Shown in pieces: positions 1 through 5,135 of a stretch of 5,795 bases of DNA. Both the position numbers and the translations under genes were made by a program. This DNA comes from Chloroflexota bacterium (GTDB lineage: Bacteria; Chloroflexota; UBA5177; JANWHV01). Within the stretch, counting starts at the first letter, position 1, and each line of letters begins with the position of its first letter. The notes under the pieces were generated by a model. The model was given only the letters and a program-made list of their open reading frames with translations. It was not told where the DNA came from and searched no databases. The stretch spans positions 1 to 5,795 of the forward strand of contig JAICHN010000334.1 of assembly GCA_025924845.1 (NCBI GenBank), in the 5' to 3' direction.

Positions 1-267
1 GCGCGCTGGCTCACCCTGGAGGTTCGCGTCTCCAATACCGCCGCCCAGGCGCTCTACCGCAAGTTTGGTTTCAAGCCCGCCGGAGTCCGCCCAAAATACT
101 ATAGCGACAATCGGGAGGATGCCTTAATCATGTGGACCGATGAGATTCGCTCCACGGCCTTTCAAGAACGCTTCCAGGCCCTGCGTGAGGATCTGAGAAC
201 CCGATTGATTCAGGCAGGTGATCTGGCGCCCGAAACCGACACCCTGGCTCCGAAAAGGCGACGATAG
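1..267 (+). CDS. rimI: Ribosomal protein S18 alanine N-acetyltransferase RimI (partial, C-terminal 88 residues)
   Basis: Reading frame 1 is open from the window edge to TAG at 265-267. The first 46 residues match the end of the GNAT fold of RimI, the enzyme that transfers acetyl from acetyl-CoA to the N-terminal alanine of ribosomal protein S18. Visible motifs are LEVRVSN (6-12), ALYRKFGF (17-24) and the RimI-typical YYSDNREDALIM (33-44). E7 and Y19 have the same 12-residue spacing as the catalytic Glu and Tyr of E. coli RimI (E103 and Y115), so the visible active-site part looks intact. After ALIM there are 44 further residues, charged and probably helical, ending KRRR; E. coli RimI stops only a few residues after this point. 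The N-terminal half with most of the acetyl-CoA site lies outside the window. The gene ends one base before tsaD, a pairing common in bacteria (often tsaB-rimI-tsaD), which supports the call and suggests cotranscription. Another GNAT enzyme is possible but less likely. Confidence 0.88.
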   Translation, partial: ARWLTLEVRVSNTAAQALYRKFGFKPAGVRPKYYSDNREDALIMWTDEIRSTAFQERFQALREDLRTRLIQAGDLAPETDTLAPKRRR

Positions 268-268
268 G

Positions 269-1300
269 ATGAACATTCTCGGTATAGATACTTCATGTGA
301 TGACACCGCCGTGGCCGTGGTACGTGATGGACGTACCATTCTGGCTAACATCGTGCGATCCCAACTGCGCGCCCATGCCCAATATGGGGGAGTGGTGCCC
401 GAGGTAGCGGGCCGGGCGCACCTGGGAGACATGGCCGCGGTGCTGGAGGAGGCTCTGACCGTTGCCGGCATTGGTCTGGCAGACCTGGATGCGGTGGGCG
501 TGACTTATGGGCCGGGTCTGAGCGGCTCATTGCTGGTAGGGCTGAGCTTCGCCAAGGGCCTGGCCCTGGCGCGCGATCTCCCCTTGCTCCCCGTTAACCA
601 CCTGGAAGGGCATGTGTATTCCAATTGGCTCCTCCCCGTCGGCGCCGATGAGCAAGCGGAGCCTCGCTTTCCTGTGCTGGTGCTGATCGTCTCAGGGGGA
701 CATACGGAATTGTTGCTCATGCGCGATCACTGCCGCTACGAGTGGTTGGGCGGCACGCGCGACGACGCGGCCGGTGAGGCGTTCGACAAAGTGGGCCGAC
801 GGCTCGGGTTGGGCTTTCCGGGCGGGCCGGCCATTCAACGTGTCGCCGAGGGTTACGCGGGCGAGCTGCCGCGCTTGCCGCGCGCCTGGCTCCGAGGTAC
901 CTATGATTTTAGCTTCAGCGGCCTCAAAACCGCTGTGTGGCAATTAATGCGGGAGCAGGCTCTGGACGCCGATAGCGCTGCTATCGCCGCCGCTTTCCAG
1001 GACAGCGTCGTGGATGTGCTGGCCACCAAGGTGTTGCAGGCCGCCCAGGAGTTCGGCGCGGCCACGGTGGCTATCTGCGGAGGCGTCGCGGCCAACGCGG
1101 CGCTTCGCGCACGGGTGGCAAGCGATGTGTTAGTCCCGGTGTGTATCCCGCCTCTGGCGCTCTGCATGGATAACGGGGCGATGATCGCGGCCGCTGCCTA
1201 CTACCGCTGGCAGCATCCGGAGACCCTCCCCGATGACGTTGACCCACTCGAAGTGGAAGTCGAGCCGGGACTGGCCCTGCCCGCCATGAAACGGCCCTGA
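269..1300 (+). CDS. tsaD: tRNA N6-threonylcarbamoyladenosine (t6A) transferase subunit TsaD
   Basis: This is the 343-residue TsaD/Kae1/YgjD protein of the ASKHA fold. With TsaB and TsaE it transfers the threonylcarbamoyl group from threonylcarbamoyl-AMP to A37 of ANN-decoding tRNAs in the cytoplasm. Family motifs occur in order: GIDTSCDDT (5-13), YGGVVPE (39-45), the metal-binding pair H111 and H115 in NHLEGH, VSGGHTELL (141-149), DDAAGEAFDKVGRRLGLGFPGG (165-186), FSFSGLKTA (214-222), ICGGVAANAALR (269-280) and D301 in CMDNGA, the third metal ligand. Length is typical of the family (about 335-345). I start at the ATG at 269, one base after the rimI stop. An in-frame ATG at 218 would add 17 residues (MIWRPKP...) that overlap rimI and lie before the conserved MNILGIDTS N-terminus. 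The Shine-Dalgarno signal is modest (AAAGG at 254-258), consistent with translational coupling to rimI. The gene is complete and no catalytic residue appears lost. Confidence 0.97.
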   Translation: MNILGIDTSCDDTAVAVVRDGRTILANIVRSQLRAHAQYGGVVPEVAGRAHLGDMAAVLEEALTVAGIGLADLDAVGVTYGPGLSGSLLVGLSFAKGLALARDLPLLPVNHLEGHVYSNWLLPVGADEQAEPRFPVLVLIVSGGHTELLLMRDHCRYEWLGGTRDDAAGEAFDKVGRRLGLGFPGGPAIQRVAEGYAGELPRLPRAWLRGTYDFSFSGLKTAVWQLMREQALDADSAAIAAAFQDSVVDVLATKVLQAAQEFGAATVAICGGVAANAALRARVASDVLVPVCIPPLALCMDNGAMIAAAAYYRWQHPETLPDDVDPLEVEVEPGLALPAMKRP

Positions 1301-1339
1301 ACTAAGAGTCACGTTTATGGGCTGGAGGGCCGGCGGCCA

Positions 1340-1376
1340 CGGTAGCGGGAACGCGGGTCCGCTTCAGGCGTTGCCG
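1340..1376. other. Imperfect long stem-loop downstream of tsaD
   Basis: CGGTAGCG (1340-1347) can pair with CGTTGCCG (1369-1376) over eight positions, two of them G-U wobbles on the + strand transcript. GAA (1349-1351) then pairs with TTC (1363-1365), and GCG (1353-1355) with CGC (1360-1362) around a GGTC loop, leaving a bulged C at 1352 and a small internal loop. The wobbles favour folding of the tsaD-sense RNA over the pdhC-sense RNA. There is no following T-run, so alone it is not a classic intrinsic terminator. It may protect the tsaD 3' end. Confidence 0.4.
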
Positions 1377-1394
1377 AATGAGTAGAGGTCGATC

Positions 1395-1423
1395 AAGAGG
1401 CCGAACCGCTGGTCCGGCCTCTT
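1395..1423. terminator. Candidate bidirectional terminator hairpin between tsaD and pdhC
   Basis: AAGAGGCCG (1395-1403) and CGGCCTCTT (1415-1423) are perfect 9-bp inverted repeats. The stem continues, after one A-C mismatch, with ACC (1405-1407) against GGT (1411-1413) around a GCT triloop. It sits about 95 bases after the tsaD stop and 17 bases after the pdhC stop, as expected for a shared terminator of convergent genes. The T-rich side is short on both strands (CTCTT, then GC-containing sequence), so termination may be weak or need other factors. The hairpin is certain as sequence; its terminator role is inferred. Confidence 0.6.
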
Positions 1424-1439
1424 GCCTTGGGCCGCCGGC

Positions 1440-2759
1440 CTACAGGGCCATCAGCAGCGGCTTCTCCAGAACGCGCCGAAGGTCGGCCAGGAAGCGAGCG
1501 CCGCCCGCCCCATCGGTGGCCCGATGATCGGCGGACAGCGTGACTTTCATGATCTCACCAATCGCCAGCTCGCCCGCGCGCACGACCGGCACCTGACGCA
1601 CCGAACCCACGGCCAGAATGGCGGCCTGGGGCGGATTGATGATGGCGATGAAGTTTTCCACATCGAACATCCCCAAGTTACTGATCGTGAAGGTCCCGTC
1701 GGCGTAATCCTCCATCCTGAGCTTACCGGTCCGTGCTCGTTCCACCAGGGCACGCGTCTCGCGAGCGATCTGGCCGAGGGACTTGCGATCGGCGTCTGGG
1801 ACAACCGGGGAAACCAGGCCGTCATCGGTCGCTATAGCCACCGATATATTGACGCGCTCAAACATTACGAGCTTGCCGTCGCGATAGGTACTGTTAAGCT
1901 CGGGATGCCTTTGAAGGGTCCAGGCGCATGCCTTGACCACCAGATCGTTGACCGAAACCTTTAAGCCGCCTTCAGCCTGCTCGTTGAGCGAAGCGCGTAA
2001 TTTGAGCGCTTCCGCCATGTCTACGTCCACCGTGATGTAGAAATGCGGCGCCGTTTGCTTGCTCTCGATCATCCGGCGCGCGGCAACAAGCTGGATCCGC
2101 GTCAGAGCGCGTTCGTTGCCGCCGACCGACACGGTCTCAGGCGCGGCGGGCGCGGGCTGCACGGGCGCGGGCGCGGCGGCAGCCGTCCCGGATTCGATAG
2201 CGGCCTCCACGTCATCCCGCACGACTCGACCTCCTGGCCCTCGTCCCGAGATACGGGTCAGATCCAGGTTGTGCTCCTCGGCGAGCCTGCGAGCCAACGG
2301 AGACGCCTTAATGCGCTCACCCTGCTGCTGAGCGGTCTGCCCGTTGCTCGGGGCAGCGCCGGCCGACACCTCGGAAGGGACGGACGGCTGGGGCGGAGCG
2401 GGCTGGGGCGCCGGTGCCTGGGCAGCCACAGGGGCGGCGTTCTGAGCAGGCGCGGTCGCCGGTTTTTCAGCGGGCGCGGCGGGTTTGGCCGCGGCAGGCA
2501 AATCGGCAGGCGGCTGCTCGCCCTCTTTCAAGAGGATAGCAATCGGCTTACCGACCTCCATCGACTGACCCTCGGGGACGAGAATACGGTAGAGCTTACC
2601 GGAGCTGTAGGCGTTGACCTCCATATTGACCTTCTCGGTCTCGATCTCGGCCACGACGTCATTCGTATTGACCTGATCGCCTTCGTGCTTCAACCAGCGG
2701 ACGATCTTTCCCTCGGAAGCATCGGCGCCCGTCTGCGGCATCAGGACCGTGCTGGGCAT
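1440..2759 (-). CDS. pdhC: Pyruvate dehydrogenase E2, dihydrolipoamide acetyltransferase
   Basis: This 439-residue 2-oxoacid dehydrogenase acyltransferase is the core of the complex: it takes the acetyl group from E1 on a swinging lipoyl arm and transfers it to CoA. One lipoyl domain spans about residues 2-78, with the lipoylated lysine K43 in ETEKVNME. An Ala/Pro/Gln-rich flexible linker follows (about 80-147). The peripheral-subunit-binding domain (about 149-188) contains KASPLARRLAEEHNLDL and GRGPGGRVVRDDV. A second Ala/Pro linker leads to the catalytic domain (about 214-439), with SNLGMF and the active-site signature DHRATDGA, giving H412 and D416. I start at the ATG at 2759, which lies 8 bases after AGGAGG; the in-frame GTG at 2765 is only 2 bases from it and would add just two residues. 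It is the last gene of the operon, 12 bases after pdhB. An E2 for acetoin or branched-chain 2-oxoacids has the same domains, so substrate is inferred from the E1 partners. Confidence 0.9.
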   Translation of the reverse strand: MPSTVLMPQTGADASEGKIVRWLKHEGDQVNTNDVVAEIETEKVNMEVNAYSSGKLYRILVPEGQSMEVGKPIAILLKEGEQPPADLPAAAKPAAPAEKPATAPAQNAAPVAAQAPAPQPAPPQPSVPSEVSAGAAPSNGQTAQQQGERIKASPLARRLAEEHNLDLTRISGRGPGGRVVRDDVEAAIESGTAAAAPAPVQPAPAAPETVSVGGNERALTRIQLVAARRMIESKQTAPHFYITVDVDMAEALKLRASLNEQAEGGLKVSVNDLVVKACAWTLQRHPELNSTYRDGKLVMFERVNISVAIATDDGLVSPVVPDADRKSLGQIARETRALVERARTGKLRMEDYADGTFTISNLGMFDVENFIAIINPPQAAILAVGSVRQVPVVRAGELAIGEIMKVTLSADHRATDGAGGARFLADLRRVLEKPLLMAL

Positions 2760-2767
2760 GGTCACCC

Positions 2768-2773
2768 CCTCCT
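2768..2773 (-). promoter_or_regulatory. Ribosome binding site of pdhC
   Basis: On the minus strand AGGAGG overlaps the pdhB stop codon (TAGGAGG) and leaves 8 bases to the ATG at 2759. It leaves only 2 bases to the alternative GTG at 2765. This decides the start and implies that ribosomes ending pdhB can reinitiate on pdhC. Confidence 0.8.
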
Positions 2774-3749
2774 AGGCTTTGTACAGCAATTGGCGTGCCG
2801 CCGTGGCCACGTGCTCTTCACGCGGGTACGCTTCACGTTCGATATTCTTGGCGTAAGGCAACGGCACTTCGGCGGCGGCGAGTCGAGCCACCGGAGCGTC
2901 GAGATAGTCAAACGCATCCTCGTAGATCCTACTGGCGACCTCGGCCCCCATACCGCCCGCGCGCCAGTCCTCGGAGAGCACCATAGCGCGATTGGTCTTG
3001 CGCACCGACGTAACCACGGTCTCCATATCCAGCGGTCGGAGGCTGCGAAGATCGATCACCTCAGCCTCGATCCCCTCCTCGGCCAGATGAGCCGCGGCCT
3101 GCAGGGCGATCAGGACCATTCTGGAATAGGTGACGATTGTCACATGCTTGCCGGGCCGTTTCACATCGGCCTGACCGAACGGAATGGTATATTCGCCGGT
3201 GGGAATCTCTCCCTTTGTGGCATAGAGCTTGGTGTGTTCGATAAAGACCACCGGATCCTCGCTTCGCACGGCGGTCTTCAACATGCCTTTGGCGTCGTAG
3301 GGCGTGGCCGGCATGACTACCTTAAGACCTGGCGTATGAGCGAAGAACGACTCTAAACTCTGCGAGTGGGTCGCTCCTACCTGCGACCAACCGGCAGGGG
3401 TGCGGATAACCAACGGCACGCGAAAATGGCCGCCGAACATATAGTGGACCTTTGCCGCGTTGTTGATGATCTGATCCATAGCCACGAGGGCAAAGTTGAT
3501 CGTCATCAATTCGACGATCGGTCGGAGGCCGCCCATGGCGGCGCCGACTCCAGTGCCGACGAAGACGGCCTCCGCCAACGGCGTATCGCGGCAGCGTTTG
3601 GGACCGAACTCTTCGAGTAGGCCCTTCGTGACGGCATAAGAGCCGCCATAGGCATTGATATCCTCGCCCATGATAAATACGCGCTCGTCCGCGCGCATTT
3701 CCTCGCGCATCGCCTCGCGGAGCGCTTCACCGTAGGTGACGGTAGGCAC
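2772..3749 (-). CDS. pdhB: Pyruvate dehydrogenase E1 component, beta subunit
   Basis: This 325-residue transketolase-like protein pairs with E1 alpha to form the alpha2beta2 ThDP-dependent decarboxylase that reductively acetylates the E2 lipoyl group. The pyrimidine-binding half has FIMGEDI (25-31), TPLAEAVFVGTGVGAAMGGLRPIVELM (56-82) and the MDQIINNAAK segment (91-100). E60 is the expected glutamate that activates the ThDP aminopyrimidine. H128 in THSQSLE matches the conserved active-site histidine. The C-terminal transketolase domain starts near residue 200 and includes VIDLRSLRPLD (231-241) and DAPVARL...VPLPYAK (284-301). Length is typical. The start is GTG at 3749, 6 bases after AGGAG. 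It is the middle gene of the operon: the pdhC ribosome binding site overlaps its stop, but a 176-base gap separates it from pdhA. Acetoin dehydrogenase E1 beta (AcoB) is close in sequence and cannot be wholly excluded. Confidence 0.93.
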   Translation of the reverse strand: MPTVTYGEALREAMREEMRADERVFIMGEDINAYGGSYAVTKGLLEEFGPKRCRDTPLAEAVFVGTGVGAAMGGLRPIVELMTINFALVAMDQIINNAAKVHYMFGGHFRVPLVIRTPAGWSQVGATHSQSLESFFAHTPGLKVVMPATPYDAKGMLKTAVRSEDPVVFIEHTKLYATKGEIPTGEYTIPFGQADVKRPGKHVTIVTYSRMVLIALQAAAHLAEEGIEAEVIDLRSLRPLDMETVVTSVRKTNRAMVLSEDWRAGGMGAEVASRIYEDAFDYLDAPVARLAAAEVPLPYAKNIEREAYPREEHVATAARQLLYKA

Positions 3750-3755
3750 TTAATA

Positions 3756-3760
3756 CTCCT
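3756..3760 (-). promoter_or_regulatory. Ribosome binding site of pdhB
   Basis: AGGAG on the minus strand lies 6 bases before the GTG at 3749. It supports that non-ATG start, and the protein from there begins MPTVTYGEALREAM, the normal N-terminus for this family. Confidence 0.8.
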
Positions 3761-3768
3761 ATCGCTTG

Positions 3769-3796
3769 TGCGAAAATCGCAGTGATCGGCACGATC
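3769..3796 (-). repeat. Two tandem 13-nt perfect hairpins upstream of pdhB
   Basis: Plus-strand TGCGA-AAA-TCGCA (3769-3781) and GATCG-GCA-CGATC (3784-3796) are each a perfect 5-bp stem with a 3-base loop, of identical length and separated by two bases. They lie 8 bases upstream of the pdhB Shine-Dalgarno. In RNA they would form two stacked small hairpins; in DNA they could be operator half-sites. The symmetry is direct, the role unknown. Confidence 0.5.
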
Positions 3797-3925
3797 CGGC
3801 GCGGAAATCGACGCTGGGACGGTCGCTGCCATGAACCGTCGTGCTCTGTTTCGGCGCGGGCGAGCGGATAAACCGACCCACTCGACCGCGGGCACCACCT
3901 AAACCAAGACACCGGCAGCGGCGAC

Positions 3926-4963
3926 TTAGCCTGCCCAGGGAGGACGAAAGTCGAATCCGGCGGTGTCAACGTACACGTTGCTATACAGGTCATCCAGGGT
4001 AGGCTCGGGACTTTCCTCGGCGAACTGTACCGCGTCGTCCACGATGTCCTGCGTCTCCTGATCCATCCGTTCCAGCTCGTCCGCCGATACCGCCCCGATC
4101 TCCAGCAAGCGGCGGGGGCAGCTCTTGACCGGATCGTTCCTCTTTCGCTCCTCTACTTCCTCCTTGGACCGATAGAGTTGCGCATCCACGGCGGAGTGGC
4201 CACGGTAGCGATAGGTCATTGCCTCGATCAGCACGGGACCGTTGCCGGCGCGCGCGTGGGCGTAGGCCTCCGAGCATTCACGATACACCGCCAGCACATC
4301 CTGTCCGTCAACCACACGGGTGGGCATATTATAGCCGGCGGCCTTTTCGGCCACGCCGGACGCCGCCGTGGTGTGGGCGATGTGCGTCCCCATGGCATAA
4401 AGATTGTTCTCGCAGAGGAACACGACCGGTAACTTCCACACCGAAGCAAGGTTCAGCGCCTCATGGAACTCTCCCATGTCCGTCGCGCCGTCCCCGAAGA
4501 TGACCAGCGTGACCTCATCCCGTCCCTGGTAACTGGATGCCAGCGCCATGCCCACGGCCAGGGGTAAGTGAGCCGCCACGATCGCATAGCCGCCATAGAA
4601 ATTCCGCTCCGGGTCGCAGAGGTGCATGGAGCCGCCCTTACCATGGCTGGTACCCGTTGTCTTGCCGAACAGTTCAGCCATGACGCGGCGCGGACTGGTG
4701 CCCCGGGCCAGCGCGTAGCCGTGATCGCGATAGTGGCTGAAAATATGATCGCGAGGCTCGAGGGCGTTGATGGCGCCAACCCCCACCGCCTCTTCACCGA
4801 TATAAAGGTGCAGGAATCCGCCGATTTTTCCCGCGGCGTACATCTCCGCGCATTTCTGTTCAAAGCGCCGAATCAACAGCATCTGGCGGTAGAAATCGAT
4901 TAGGCGGGCAGGTTCGAATCCCTGCAAGGTCCGTTCTTGTTGTTCGACGCTCAAAGCCGTCAC
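3926..4963 (-). CDS. pdhA: Pyruvate dehydrogenase E1 component, alpha subunit
   Basis: This 345-residue ThDP-binding subunit decarboxylates pyruvate together with E1 beta. Motifs in order: RRFEQKCAEMYAAGKIGGFLHLYIGEEAVGVG (32-63), the SHYRDHG substrate/cofactor region (76-82), GTSHGKGGSMH (104-114), and the ThDP diphosphate/Mg2+ motif starting GDGATDMGEFHEALN (157-171) and ending ENN (185-187), close to the 30-residue spacing of the family. The loop YRYRGHSAVDAQLYRSKEEVEE (251-272) corresponds to the phosphorylation-loop region of mitochondrial E1 alpha, with H256, D260 and Y264-R265 kept; the usual HSMSDP reads HSAVDA here. The start is GTG at 4963, behind AGGAAGG (AGGA 5 bases away). It is the first gene of the operon, with a candidate promoter at 5014-5042. 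Acetoin dehydrogenase E1 alpha (AcoA) is the main alternative; the classic E2 and absence of other aco genes favour pyruvate. Confidence 0.93.
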   Translation of the reverse strand: MTALSVEQQERTLQGFEPARLIDFYRQMLLIRRFEQKCAEMYAAGKIGGFLHLYIGEEAVGVGAINALEPRDHIFSHYRDHGYALARGTSPRRVMAELFGKTTGTSHGKGGSMHLCDPERNFYGGYAIVAAHLPLAVGMALASSYQGRDEVTLVIFGDGATDMGEFHEALNLASVWKLPVVFLCENNLYAMGTHIAHTTAASGVAEKAAGYNMPTRVVDGQDVLAVYRECSEAYAHARAGNGPVLIEAMTYRYRGHSAVDAQLYRSKEEVEERKRNDPVKSCPRRLLEIGAVSADELERMDQETQDIVDDAVQFAEESPEPTLDDLYSNVYVDTAGFDFRPPWAG

Positions 4964-4965
4964 GT

Positions 4966-4972
4966 CCTTCCT
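4966..4972 (-). promoter_or_regulatory. Ribosome binding site of pdhA
   Basis: Minus-strand AGGAAGG precedes the GTG at 4963, with AGGA 5 bases from it. The nearest upstream ATG (4980) is out of frame, so the GTG is the supported start. Confidence 0.7.
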
Positions 4973-4990
4973 GCCGGCATGTCAGGCGCG

Positions 4991-5018
4991 TTGCCTCGCA
5001 ATTAACCGCTGGTATGGT
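4991..5018 (+). promoter_or_regulatory. Candidate promoter of the RusA-like gene
   Basis: TTGCCT (4991-4996) and TATGGT (5013-5018) are 16 bases apart, and the -10 is preceded by TG at 5010-5011, an extended -10 arrangement. The expected start is near 5025, leaving a leader of about 110 bases. The -10 overlaps the opposite-strand -10 of the pdh promoter, so the two would compete for polymerase. The matches are partial, and chance is a real alternative in 172 bases of intergenic DNA. Confidence 0.38.
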
Positions 5019-5042
5019 ACTTCCGGTCTAACTGAGGGTCAA
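5014..5042 (-). promoter_or_regulatory. Candidate sigma-70-type promoter of the pdhABC operon
   Basis: On the minus strand TTGACC (5042-5037, five of six consensus bases) is followed after exactly 17 bases by TACCAT (5019-5014, four of six). Transcription would begin near 5007, giving a leader of about 44 bases that includes the pdhA ribosome binding site. Position and spacing are good, but the -10 match is only fair, and no transcript data are available. Confidence 0.5.
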
Positions 5043-5120
5043 GCGCCGCCGAAAGTCCACCTTGAACACCCCGGCGCGACCAGGCGGGATTACGATAGAT
5101 GGACGATTCGTGCCGAGCCG

Positions 5121-5127
5121 AAAGGAG
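5121..5127 (+). promoter_or_regulatory. Ribosome binding site of the RusA-like gene
   Basis: AAAGGAG lies 8 bases before TTG at 5136, the best initiation signal in the whole divergent region. No ATG or GTG occurs in the right frame at a suitable distance, so this site fixes a TTG start. Confidence 0.65.
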
Positions 5128-5135
5128 ATCAACGC

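Larger units (their letters stand above)
1328..1440. other. Folded intergenic region between convergent tsaD and pdhC
   Basis: The 139 bases between the two convergent stop codons hold no gene but much dyad symmetry. An 11-base block at 1328-1338 (GGCCGGCGGCC) is the exact reverse complement of 1430-1440, and the right arm ends on the first base of the complement of the pdhC stop codon. Inside this closing pair lie two further stem-loops, entered separately (1340-1376 and 1395-1423). Together they could fold either transcript as a closed multi-stem unit. I found no tRNA T-loop, no known riboswitch signature and no reading frame with a ribosome binding site. The likely role is bidirectional termination or 3'-end protection for tsaD and pdhC mRNAs. 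A structured small RNA cannot be excluded. The symmetry is seen directly; the function is inference. Confidence 0.5.
3750..3925 (-). other. Non-coding gap inside the pdh operon
   Basis: There are 176 bases between the pdhA stop and the pdhB start, against 12 between pdhB and pdhC. Two minus-strand frames stay open across it, but they lack a convincing ribosome binding site and run into pdhA or pdhB out of frame, giving compositions typical of shadow frames. The stretch contains three inverted repeats: 3769-3781, 3784-3796 and the 6-bp pair 3818-3823/3835-3840. I see no good -35/-10 pair for an internal promoter. It may tune the pdhA to pdhB expression ratio through RNA structure or processing; this is inference. 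Confidence 0.55.

Noticed and set aside
218..268. Longer tsaD start at ATG 218
   Set aside because: The extra 17 residues overlap rimI and precede the conserved MNILGIDTS N-terminus; ATG 269 fits family length and the tight rimI-tsaD junction.
1328..1440. tRNA or T-box-like RNA in the convergent gap
   Set aside because: No T-loop consensus, no acceptor/anticodon layout and no T-box sequence could be found; only generic stems are supported.
1422..1964. 180-codon + strand open frame starting in the convergent intergenic region
   Set aside because: Almost entirely antisense to the conserved catalytic domain of pdhC, with no ribosome binding site and no family resemblance.
2043..3356. Long open frame of 437 codons on the + strand, antisense to pdhC and pdhB
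   Set aside because: It lies wholly opposite two well-supported genes; its Arg/Gly/His-rich product has no recognisable domain, as expected for the antisense frame of GC-rich coding DNA.
3727..3993. Possible small gene bridging the pdhA-pdhB gap on the minus strand (also the frame at 3506-3898)
   Set aside because: Both run out of frame into flanking pdh genes, lack a good ribosome binding site, and have shadow-like composition.
1335..4210. 13-base direct repeat GGCCACGGTAGCG at 1335-1347 and 4198-4210
   Set aside because: One copy is inside the pdhA coding region; a single 13-base match in about 5.8 kb of GC-rich DNA is near chance expectation.
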